64,000 bases of DNA from Akkermansia muciniphila. GTDB taxonomy: Bacteria; Verrucomicrobiota; Verrucomicrobiia; Verrucomicrobiales; Akkermansiaceae. The stretch spans positions 412,743-476,742 of the forward strand of contig NZ_PJKB01000003.1 of NCBI RefSeq assembly GCF_002884975.1, given 5' to 3'. Below are positions 15,564 through 23,660 of the stretch, piece by piece (within the stretch, counting starts at the first letter, position 1; every line of letters starts with the position of its first letter). Under the pieces are notes generated by a model. The model made no database searches and was not told where the DNA came from. It saw nothing but the letters and a program-made list of their open reading frames with translations. The position numbers and the translations under genes were made by a program.

Positions 15564-18500
15564 ATGAGTGATCAGACAACCGTAACTTACAGCACGATTG
15601 ACGCTAACGAAGCCGTAGCCTCCGTAGCCTATCGTTTTTCTGAAGTCATTGCCATTTACCCCATTACACCGTCCTCTCCCATGGGTGAATCAGCTGAAAG
15701 CTGGTCCGCTGTGAACCGGAAGAACCTGTGGGGCACCGTTCCTTCCGTGGTGGAAATGCAGAGTGAAGGCGGCGCCGCAGGCGCAGTCCACGGCGCTCTC
15801 CAGACCGGAGCCATGGCAACCACCTTCACCGCATCCCAGGGCCTCCTGCTGATGATCCCGAACATGTTCAAGATCGCAGGGGAACTGACTCCGGCCGTGT
15901 TCCATGTGGCCGCCCGCTCCCTGGCCTACCAGGGCCTCTCCATTTTCGGCGACCACAGCGACGTGATGAGCGCCCGCTCCTGCGGCTGGGCCATGCTGTG
16001 CGGCTCCTCCACGCAGGAGGCCGCGGACTTTGCCGCCATTTCCCATGCCGCTACGCTGGAATCCCGCGTTCCGTTCATGAACTTCTTTGACGGCTTCCGC
16101 ACGTCCCATGAAATCGGCAAGATTGCAGACATCACGGACGATACGCTGAACGGCATGATCAAGCAGGAATGGGTGGACTCCTTCCGCGAACGCGCCCTGA
16201 CGCCTGACGCTCCCGTGCTGCGCGGCACCGCCCAGAACCCGGACGTTTACTTCCAGGGCCGTGAAACGGTCAACCAGTTCTATGAAGCCACCCCCGCCAT
16301 CGTGCAGAAGGCCATGGACAGGTTTGCGGACCTCACGGGCCGTTCCTACCATCTGGTGGACTACTCCGGCGCCCCGGACGCTGAACGCGTGATCATCCTG
16401 ATGGGTTCCGGCGCTGAAGCCGTGGAAGAAACGGTGGAAGCCATGATTGCCCGTGAAAACGCCAAGGTGGGCGTGCTCAAGGTGCGCCTGTTCCGCCCCT
16501 TCCCCGCCGCGGAACTGATCAAGGCCCTTCCCTCCACGGTCAGGAAGATCGCCGTGCTGGACCGCACCAAGGAACCCGGCTCCCAGGGTGAACCGCTCCA
16601 TCAGGACGTCATCCAGGCCCTCTTTGACGCCCAGGGCTCCGGCACGCTTTCCTTCACCAACGGCATGCCCAAGGTGGTAGGCGGCCGCTACGGCCTCTCC
16701 TCCAAGGAATTCACTCCCGCCATGGTCAAGGGCATCTATGACAGCCTGGAACAGGACGCTCCCAAGAATCACTTCACCATCGGCATCAACGACGACGTGC
16801 TGGGCACCAGCATCCCGTACGATGAAGATTATTCCACGGAAGCGGACGACGTGACGCGCGCCATGTTCTTCGGCCTCGGTTCCGACGGCACCGTGGGCGC
16901 CAACAAGGACGCCATCAAGATCATCGGCCAGCACACGGACCTGTATGTGCAGGGCTACTTCGTGTACGACTCCAAGAAGGCCGGTTCCTCCACCATCTCC
17001 CACCTGCGCTTCGGCCCGCGCCCGATCAAGTCCACGTACCTGATCACCAAGGCCAACTTCCTGGCGCTGCACCAGCCCACGCTGCTGAACCTGTTTGACT
17101 TCCTGAAGAACGCCGCCAACGGCGCCACCTTCCTGATGAACAGCCCGCACCCCGCGGACAAGCTGTGGGACACGCTGCCCGCACGCATGCAGCAGCAGAT
17201 TCTGGACAAGAACCTCAAGCTTTATACGATTGACGCCTTCTCCGTGGCCCGCAAGACGGGCATGGGCGGCCGCATCAACATGATCATGCAGACCTGCTTC
17301 TTCAAGCTGGCCGGCGTGATTCCCGCTGACGAAGCCATCGGCTACATCAAGAAGGCCATTGCCAAGACCTACGCCAAGAAGGGCCAGGAAGTGGTGGACA
17401 AGAACATCGCCGCCGTGGACGCCACGCTGGAAAACCTCCACCAGGTGGACACCACCGGCAAGACCATCACCGGCCATGCCATTCCGCCCGTCATGTCCGC
17501 TGACGCTCCGGATTACGTCCAGAACGTCCTCGGCAAGATGATGTGCGGTGAAGGGGACAGCATCCCCGTCAGCCAGATGCCTGTGGACGGCACGTTCCCG
17601 AACGGCACTTCCCAGTATGAAAAGCGCAACCTGGCGCTGGACCTGCCGGAATGGGATCCCGCCATCTGCATCCAGTGCGGCAAGTGCACGGCCGTTTGCC
17701 CGCACGCCGCCATCCGCAGCAAATTCTTTGCCCCGGACGCCCTCTCCAGCGCGCCCGCAAGCTTTGAGTCCCTGGATGCCAAGCATCCGGACTGGAAGGG
17801 TGAAAAATTCGTTATCCAGGTCTCCCCGAACGACTGCACGGGCTGCACGCTCTGCTCCGACGTCTGCCCGGCCAAGAGCAAGACGGACCCGACCCACAAG
17901 GCCCTGACCATGGTTCCCGCCGAGAAGATTCATGACAAGGAGGAAGCCAACTGGGACTTCTTTATGAGCCTTCCGGACGTGGACCGCACCAAGGTGAAGA
18001 CGGACAACATCCGTTCCATGCAGGTGCTGCGCCCGCTGTTCGAATTCTCCGGCGCCTGCGCCGGCTGCGGTGAAACCCCGTACGTGAAGATGCTCTCCCA
18101 GCTCTTCGGCAACCGCCTGGTGGTCGCCAACGCCACGGGCTGCTCCTCCATCTACGGCGGCAACCTGCCCACCACCCCGTGGTCCCATGATGCGGAAGGA
18201 CGCGGACCGGCCTGGTCCAACTCCCTCTTTGAAGACAACGCCGAATTCGGCCTTGGCTTCCGCGTCTCCCTGGACAAGCAGATGGAACACGCCATCGAAC
18301 TTCTCCGCGATGCCGCCGGAATCGTGGGCCAGGAGCTGGTTGACCAGATCCTGACCAACCCGCAGAAGGATGAAGCGGACATTGAGCAGCAGCGTGAAAA
18401 CGTTGCCGAACTCAAGAAGAGAATCACCGGCAAGCCGGAGTGCGCACGCCTCCTGACCATGGCGGACAAGCTCGTCCGCAAGAGCGTCTGGATTCTTGGC

Positions 18501-19142
18501 GGCGACGGCTGGGCCTACGACATCGGCTACGGCGGCCTGGACCACATCCTTGCCAGCGGCAAGAACGTGAAGGTGCTGGTCATGGATACGGAAGTGTACT
18601 CCAACACCGGCGGCCAGTGCTCCAAGTCCACCCCGCGCGCTGCCGTGGCCAAGTTCGCCACAACCGGCAAGCCCGGCGTGAAGAAGGACCTGGGCCTCAT
18701 GGCTATGACCTACGGCAATGTGTACGTGGCCTCCGTCGCCCTCGGCGCGAAGGACGAGCACACGCTGAAGGCCTTCGTGGAAGCGGAAGCTTATGACGGT
18801 CCCGCCATTATCATCGCCTACTCCCACTGCATTTCCCACGGCATCAACATGGCCAAGGGTCTGCAGCAGCAGAAGGCATGGGTGGATACCGGCCGCATCC
18901 TGCTCTACCGCTACAATCCGGATCTGGCCCTCCAGGGCAAGAGCCCGCTGATCGTGGAAGGCAAGGGACCGAAGGGCGACCTGCGCGACGTGCTGCTCAG
19001 CGAAAACCGCTTCAAGCTTCTGGCCAAGACCAACAAGGAAGGCTTTGAAAAACTCCTTGAAGAAGCCCAGAAGGACGTCTGGCACCGCTGGAACCTGTAC
19101 CAGAGCATTGCCAACATGGGCGCCGACAAGCCCGCGGAATAA
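15564..19142 (+). CDS. nifJ: Pyruvate:ferredoxin (flavodoxin) oxidoreductase
   Basis: A single-chain 1192-residue PFOR. It oxidises pyruvate with CoA to acetyl-CoA and CO2 and passes electrons to ferredoxin or flavodoxin, a central step in anaerobic fermentation. Domains in order: the N-terminal pyruvate-binding half (EAVASVAYRFSEVIAIYPITPSSPMGE), a core transketolase-like domain, a two-cluster ferredoxin domain (CIQCGKCTAVCPHAA near 700; CTGCTLCSDVCPAKS near 756), and the thiamine diphosphate domain with GACAGCGETPY and GDGWAYDIGYGG...NTGGQCSKSTPR. Strong preference for GAA/AAG/CTG-type codons suggests high expression. It is monocistronic with a strong terminator. Confidence 0.97.
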   Translation: MSDQTTVTYSTIDANEAVASVAYRFSEVIAIYPITPSSPMGESAESWSAVNRKNLWGTVPSVVEMQSEGGAAGAVHGALQTGAMATTFTASQGLLLMIPNMFKIAGELTPAVFHVAARSLAYQGLSIFGDHSDVMSARSCGWAMLCGSSTQEAADFAAISHAATLESRVPFMNFFDGFRTSHEIGKIADITDDTLNGMIKQEWVDSFRERALTPDAPVLRGTAQNPDVYFQGRETVNQFYEATPAIVQKAMDRFADLTGRSYHLVDYSGAPDAERVIILMGSGAEAVEETVEAMIARENAKVGVLKVRLFRPFPAAELIKALPSTVRKIAVLDRTKEPGSQGEPLHQDVIQALFDAQGSGTLSFTNGMPKVVGGRYGLSSKEFTPAMVKGIYDSLEQDAPKNHFTIGINDDVLGTSIPYDEDYSTEADDVTRAMFFGLGSDGTVGANKDAIKIIGQHTDLYVQGYFVYDSKKAGSSTISHLRFGPRPIKSTYLITKANFLALHQPTLLNLFDFLKNAANGATFLMNSPHPADKLWDTLPARMQQQILDKNLKLYTIDAFSVARKTGMGGRINMIMQTCFFKLAGVIPADEAIGYIKKAIAKTYAKKGQEVVDKNIAAVDATLENLHQVDTTGKTITGHAIPPVMSADAPDYVQNVLGKMMCGEGDSIPVSQMPVDGTFPNGTSQYEKRNLALDLPEWDPAICIQCGKCTAVCPHAAIRSKFFAPDALSSAPASFESLDAKHPDWKGEKFVIQVSPNDCTGCTLCSDVCPAKSKTDPTHKALTMVPAEKIHDKEEANWDFFMSLPDVDRTKVKTDNIRSMQVLRPLFEFSGACAGCGETPYVKMLSQLFGNRLVVANATGCSSIYGGNLPTTPWSHDAEGRGPAWSNSLFEDNAEFGLGFRVSLDKQMEHAIELLRDAAGIVGQELVDQILTNPQKDEADIEQQRENVAELKKRITGKPECARLLTMADKLVRKSVWILGGDGWAYDIGYGGLDHILASGKNVKVLVMDTEVYSNTGGQCSKSTPRAAVAKFATTGKPGVKKDLGLMAMTYGNVYVASVALGAKDEHTLKAFVEAEAYDGPAIIIAYSHCISHGINMAKGLQQQKAWVDTGRILLYRYNPDLALQGKSPLIVEGKGPKGDLRDVLLSENRFKLLAKTNKEGFEKLLEEAQKDVWHRWNLYQSIANMGADKPAE

Positions 19143-19163
19143 GGCGTACAGCCGCTGAATTTC

Positions 19164-19203
19164 AACGCCCCTGCACGGTTCGTCCGGCAGGGGCGTTTTT
19201 ATT
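19164..19203 (+). terminator. Intrinsic terminator of nifJ
   Basis: AACGCCCCTGC / GCAGGGGCGTT stem with 12-base loop and a run of T; on the other strand an A/T run also follows, so it can serve the convergent membrane-protein gene. Confidence 0.88.
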
Positions 19204-19694
19204 CATTCAACAGGGATGGAAGGCCGCCCTGCACGCACCGGATACGAGCGCCTTCCACGCAGGTTCACGGAACCCTTTTCTTCCACAGCTTCAATCCCCG
19301 CGGCATGCCCGGCTACAAGGCCCGCGCAGGCCGCCAGGCACCCCAGCGCGTCCATCCACAGCCACCCGTCCCTCCACTCCCGGAACAGCAGCAGGTGCAC
19401 CGCCTGCCCCACGGTAACAGCCGCGAGAACCCATACCCAAAAGTACCCGAAGCTCCATGACCCGCGGAACAGCAGAAACCTTTTCAGGGAAGGTTTTTCG
19501 CATCTGCTGCCTTTCCACGGATTCCCGCACTGGAGGAAAATCATCACCAGCTGGAAACAGAAGCACCCCGCAAACAGCAGGGAATCCATGATCAAATACC
19601 CCTTCGCGGAAAAGCAATGAGCCGTGTCCGGCTCCATCCCGGGAACGATGGACGACAACAAAAACAACGCAAGCAAAACAATATTTCCGTACAT
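19203..19694 (-). CDS. Hypothetical membrane protein
   Basis: A 163-residue product with four probable membrane segments (near residues 2-20, 34-54, 80-103 and 115-137) and a basic C-terminal tail. The second starts YLIMDSLLFAGCFCFQLVMIF. No family is recognised. It is convergent with nifJ and alone on its strand; codon use and composition are ordinary for the region. Coding status is likely from the regular hydrophobic pattern, not from any motif. Confidence 0.5.
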   Translation of the reverse strand: MYGNIVLLALFLLSSIVPGMEPDTAHCFSAKGYLIMDSLLFAGCFCFQLVMIFLQCGNPWKGSRCEKPSLKRFLLFRGSWSFGYFWVWVLAAVTVGQAVHLLLFREWRDGWLWMDALGCLAACAGLVAGHAAGIEAVEEKGSVNLRGRRSYPVRAGRPSIPVE

Positions 19695-19920
19695 GGGATT
19701 TGTCTGAATATATCAAGTATAGGTACGGATTTTCCTCCCGACAAGGAATAAACCAACCCCCTCATGCTATCCGCCGGGAAGAAAAACGGTCTCAGGCATC
19801 CCCTTCCGCTGGCACGGCATGCAGGCAGGCCGCAACAGGAAAAAAACCGGGAGCAGCCCCCCGGAACAGGGATGCTGCCCAGGATTCCCGGAAATGGTAC
19901 ACACCGGAGGAAGAACATAC

Positions 19921-20318
19921 CATTCTGGATACCGTATCCGGGAAGTTCATCACATCGGCATGAAGCGGGTACCGACATCCAGATAGACCAGCTTATCCGC
20001 AGCGGATAACGTGCGCTCTCTCCGGACTATCGTATCCCCTTCTTTCAGATTCTTTTCACCCTCCGGAGTACGCACGGCGGCATGGCCCCTGATGATGTAA
20101 AATACTTCTTCATTTACTTCATGATAACGGTGGCCGCAGGCAAACTGCACCGGTTGCACTGCCACGAACCCGGGCGCGCATTTGCGCTTCATGGAAGAAA
20201 ATGGCCTGCTTACGTGGAAAGTGCATGCGGAAGTACCTCTTAACTCTGTGCGCGGAATGTACCCATTCTGGCCCCATGTCCCCGCTGGGGAAAGCCTATC
20301 AGCAAATAAACACGCCAA
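19921..20318 (-). pseudogene. Decayed cupin-fold gene
   Basis: The frame contains a cupin core (FACGHRYHEVNEEVFYIIRGHAAVRTPEGEKNLKEGD) but the segment that should lead from GD through the second metal motif is missing; GDTIV is followed directly by DKLVYLDVGTR. After RFMP the frame stops, while the next frame continues DVMNFPDTVSRMV, the expected family ending, so a one-base deletion is likely. The N-terminal 35 residues also look scrambled. The cupin barrel would not be complete. I read it as a pseudogene; a short functional protein is the less likely alternative. Confidence 0.6.
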
Positions 20319-20344
20319 GCCCGCAGATCAAGGACATTCCTATT

Positions 20345-21412
20345 TTACGGTTCTCCCCCGCCCATGGGACTGCCTGGCGGCGTTTTATCATCTTTCAATG
20401 CGGTTTCAGCCGGAGATTGGAATAAGGGACAATTTTTTACCCCTTGGGGATTCTTCACGTTAAGAAGCGCATCCATAGCCTGCACGGCTTCTTTCTGATT
20501 CCATTTCCGGGATTGCTCAAGGGCAGGACCGGAAATTTTCCTCCATTCTTTTTCCGCCTCTTTTAAAGAAACCGCCTTAAAACATTTCCACTGGGGAGCA
20601 TCCCGTGTAAGAAGTTCAAAGAGGGACACAACCCAAACCGTTTCAGAGGGCATGTCCTCTGCCAATTTTTCCTGTTCAGGTGATGCAGGCGATTTTGCCT
20701 TTTCTTTTACTATTGTTTCAAACGGGTCTTCACCCTCGGTTTCCTGGGAAAGAGGCACCCGGCGGCTGCCTGGGGAAAGGGAGCATGTTTCCTTAATGAC
20801 GCCCGTATTTACATAAACGCTTTCCGTCTGCTCCATGCCGCTTTTCCAGCGGGTTCCGTCCTTGGGATCGGCCTCTTCACAACCGCTCCATTCCACTACC
20901 CTGCCATACTGTTCCGTCAGTTCCCATTGCTTCCATCCATAGGTAAAGCGATACCTGTTAACATACCTGTCAGGACAAAAATAATAAGCTTCTTCACCAC
21001 GAAAAACACTACCGATTTTCTTCCCGTGCAGGCAAAAGGAAGGAACCGTATAAAGATAAGAGTTATCCGCATTGCAGATAAACCTTACATGTTCATCCTG
21101 CGGGGGAGGAGTTCCAGCTATTTCAGGGTTCCGGTACAGGAAAATTCTTTCTTTTCCATGGTCTCCCACAAGATCAATTTCCTGCATAAAAACAAGGCCG
21201 CCGTTGGGGCCGTCTGAATTCTTTAATGCAGGATTCCAGCCCGTCCATGATTCAATAAGATCGCCCTGTCCGGAAACCTGTTTGCGAATATTCCACTGGA
21301 GAAAAGAAGGAAGCTGGGAAAAATGAAGGGAAAAAACAGGCGGCTGCTCTGCCGCCTTTAACAAGGCGGCAGAGCAGCATAAAAAGCATAATCCTGTGAT
21401 TAAAGCATTCAT
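20345..21412 (-). CDS. Secreted protein of unknown function, coupled to the lysozyme-like gene
   Basis: The 355-residue product has a Cys-containing signal peptide (MNALITGLCFLCCSAALLKAA) and a mature part with many aromatic and cysteine residues (for example FICNADNSYLYTVPSFCLHGKK, YYFCPDRYVNRYRF). The last 130 residues are charged and probably helical, ending PPGSPMGGGEP. No known domain. It begins one base after the stop of the lysozyme-like gene, so the two are surely one unit. A periplasmic partner or immunity protein is possible by analogy with peptidoglycan-hydrolase effectors, but that is inference from arrangement only. Confidence 0.6.
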   Translation of the reverse strand: MNALITGLCFLCCSAALLKAAEQPPVFSLHFSQLPSFLQWNIRKQVSGQGDLIESWTGWNPALKNSDGPNGGLVFMQEIDLVGDHGKERIFLYRNPEIAGTPPPQDEHVRFICNADNSYLYTVPSFCLHGKKIGSVFRGEEAYYFCPDRYVNRYRFTYGWKQWELTEQYGRVVEWSGCEEADPKDGTRWKSGMEQTESVYVNTGVIKETCSLSPGSRRVPLSQETEGEDPFETIVKEKAKSPASPEQEKLAEDMPSETVWVVSLFELLTRDAPQWKCFKAVSLKEAEKEWRKISGPALEQSRKWNQKEAVQAMDALLNVKNPQGVKNCPLFQSPAETALKDDKTPPGSPMGGGEP

Positions 21413-21413
21413 T

Positions 21414-23369
21414 CTAAATTTGATTTACCCTGGACAGAACCCTGTCCACATAATCAAAATTATTGCTATTATATCTGGAAATGCACCATTGTCTAGAAGT
21501 ATTCATCCAGGCGCAGTAGTGGCCGCTTTTTCCGGGATCATAAAGAAAACCGGGGGAGCGCACCTTGGTGCCGGGTTCGTTAATCTGCCGGGAACATTTG
21601 GAAGCTCCGTTATATGCCTTAAGCGTGCAAAGCTGGGCGATGGTACAGTCCGTTCCTTCCGCAAATGAATAATCATACGGAACCCCCTGGCCTGGATTGG
21701 TATCGGCCGCACGATAAACCGGGAGAGCACTTTCAGGCGCTTCCGCCTGCTGCTGCCGGAGTTGACGGAGCATCCACCTGTGCGCCTCATTGTATTTGAC
21801 AAGGATGATTTGAAGGGCTGCCTGAATGTTTTTCTGCCAGTTCCATATTTGCTCCCTTGGGATGGCGGTATATATGCCGTCTCCCCCTGCCGTTCCCGTC
21901 ACTTGAAAAATGCCGTAACCGCCGGCGCCGGCGGTATCTTGGCTATGAAGCGGAATTCCTTCCGCCCCGGGTTCCCTCCGGTAATTGCCGCCTCCGGCTA
22001 AAAATTGATTGTACAAGGATGACGGGGCATTACTCCAGGAGAAGGGGTAATAAACCGCCTCGCCGCCATATCCAAATGATTCGCTTTTGCCTACGGCGGG
22101 AAGACACCATTCCATGGAGGCCAAAGTATCCGGATACATTTGCAGCACGTAGGACTGAATATACCGGGTGCACATTTGATCGTCCGGATTCTGCCCTCCG
22201 ATGCGGAAACGATAGATATCCGCGCCTGTATAGGAGGAGTGGCCGTTTTTGGATTTAATTTCAAATTCCAGACTGGCATTTCCTCCAAAAAAGCCTTCAT
22301 TCACCTCTTCAAGCCAAACCGCATCCTCCGCAATATTCCATAAGGACACTGGCTGTTCTTTCCAATTTTCCGGAATGGAAGGGATATGTACTGTATCTTT
22401 ATCCAAAACGGCCCGGTTGCGATCCCGGGTTCCGGCAGGAGCATCTGCATATTGGATCGCCGGGCGGCTGTAGCTTACCGTCAGCCTAGTTTTCCAGGAA
22501 AAACGCCCGGCATCCAATCCTTTTATTTCAAAATGCAAACAGGGCATTCTAGGACTGCTTTCCTGGCCGGAACCTGTCTCTGCATAATCAATCCATGCAA
22601 TCGTGTCAGTATTCCTGCCGTCCACATATCCCAGCGTATCGGAATGATCATCTTCCTGCGGTACGACCAATCTTTCCGATACTCCAAACAGCGGAGCCGG
22701 AAAAGCCTTCAAGGTGACGGGATGAATATCCACTTCCGTAATGAGAGTTCCAAAAGTTCCGCCCTCCTCACATTCCATGGAGAGCCATATGTCCTCCCTT
22801 CCCGTATTGAATTCCTGGGAACGCTTGAGGCGCATCAGCAAGCATCTGTCTCTCCATTCCCCCGGGATAATTTCACCCTCCTTGACATTCAATGAGGCGA
22901 TTACTTCTCCGGTATTCTGCGACGGGTCCCCCAGCGTGACTTTAACATGGTAACTATTGTTAACCTTGTTGCCATCATCACCGCGCCTGCCCCGGTCCTT
23001 CCACGAAATTACATAAAATCCCGCGGCGTAATCCGGAGTGTCAAACGAATCCCTGTCTTCAAAGAACATGATCCTTTGTTTGATGCCTCCGGAAGTTTTG
23101 TCAGAATCCAGCTCTGCACATGTAATATGATCACTTTCTACGGACCAGTATTCTATTTTTGTTCCGCGGAGGGCATACCATTTCCGGATTCTGGAAGCAC
23201 GGTCGGAAGTTCCTTCCGTGGAAGAAATGAATCCATATTTAAATTCGACGCCTTCCGCATATCCCTGATCGTGTTTCTGATTTAATGCTCCCGTTGAGCC
23301 CATCTTCCCGTTTTCAATCTTTATTTCATGCCGGGAATCACCGTTATTTACTGAAATTGCGTTATTCAT
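21414..23369 (-). CDS. Large protein with a C-terminal lysozyme/SLT-like domain
   Basis: A 651-residue product. The first ~400 residues are beta-rich and unrecognised. The C-terminal ~200 residues resemble lytic-transglycosylase (SLT) folds: GAGGYGIFQVTGT near 500, IWNWQKNIQAALQIILVKYNEAH near 525-547, the YNG segment LCTLKAYNGASKCS near 600, and a final NFDYVDRVLSRV. The catalytic Glu is not certain; RREPGAEG just before GYGIFQ is a candidate. There is no signal peptide, unlike its downstream partner, so export would need a dedicated route, or the gene has lost its 5' end. No ribosome-binding site is evident before the ATG at 23369. Confidence 0.6.
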   Translation of the reverse strand: MNNAISVNNGDSRHEIKIENGKMGSTGALNQKHDQGYAEGVEFKYGFISSTEGTSDRASRIRKWYALRGTKIEYWSVESDHITCAELDSDKTSGGIKQRIMFFEDRDSFDTPDYAAGFYVISWKDRGRRGDDGNKVNNSYHVKVTLGDPSQNTGEVIASLNVKEGEIIPGEWRDRCLLMRLKRSQEFNTGREDIWLSMECEEGGTFGTLITEVDIHPVTLKAFPAPLFGVSERLVVPQEDDHSDTLGYVDGRNTDTIAWIDYAETGSGQESSPRMPCLHFEIKGLDAGRFSWKTRLTVSYSRPAIQYADAPAGTRDRNRAVLDKDTVHIPSIPENWKEQPVSLWNIAEDAVWLEEVNEGFFGGNASLEFEIKSKNGHSSYTGADIYRFRIGGQNPDDQMCTRYIQSYVLQMYPDTLASMEWCLPAVGKSESFGYGGEAVYYPFSWSNAPSSLYNQFLAGGGNYRREPGAEGIPLHSQDTAGAGGYGIFQVTGTAGGDGIYTAIPREQIWNWQKNIQAALQIILVKYNEAHRWMLRQLRQQQAEAPESALPVYRAADTNPGQGVPYDYSFAEGTDCTIAQLCTLKAYNGASKCSRQINEPGTKVRSPGFLYDPGKSGHYCAWMNTSRQWCISRYNSNNFDYVDRVLSRVNQI

Positions 23370-23660
23370 TGCATTTAGTATTTTTATGGAATGCCATCGT
23401 AAATATTGGTTTTTTGAGATTCAACCATTACTTGACGAATTAAACGCGGATGATACGTGCCTCTACTCCATTCTGTTGAAAATAAGCAAATTCCATAAAT
23501 GCTGCCACTACGGGCGGAAAGTCCAAAGGACTACCCAAACTGCTCGCTCCCAGAGACGGAAGAACAATAAACAAAGCTTGCCCGTTGTCCCCCAGCAACC
23601 TGAAAGACAAGGACAAGCTTTTTATAAAAATAAAGAATCGAAAACGCGGAAGCTATAAAA
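23370..23660. other. Gap between GH123 and the lysozyme-like gene
   Basis: On the minus strand a 70-codon frame (23652-23440) reads LLGDNGQALFIVLPSLGASS and ends FAYFQQNGVEARIIRV. It looks protein-like but has no start codon until its last 18 residues, so it may be a gene fragment. Nothing else is recognisable; composition is AT-richer than the flanks. Confidence 0.3.

Noticed and set aside
15690-19085. A 1131-codon open frame antisense to the pyruvate:ferredoxin oxidoreductase
   Set aside because: It is a shadow frame of a high-GC gene with strong codon bias; the translation is low-complexity (Gly/His/Val) with no domain, while the plus-strand product has full family motifs.
23440-23652. 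A 70-codon minus-strand frame after GH123
   Set aside because: It looks protein-like but has no start codon until near its end and no recognised family; kept only as a note in the intergenic entry.
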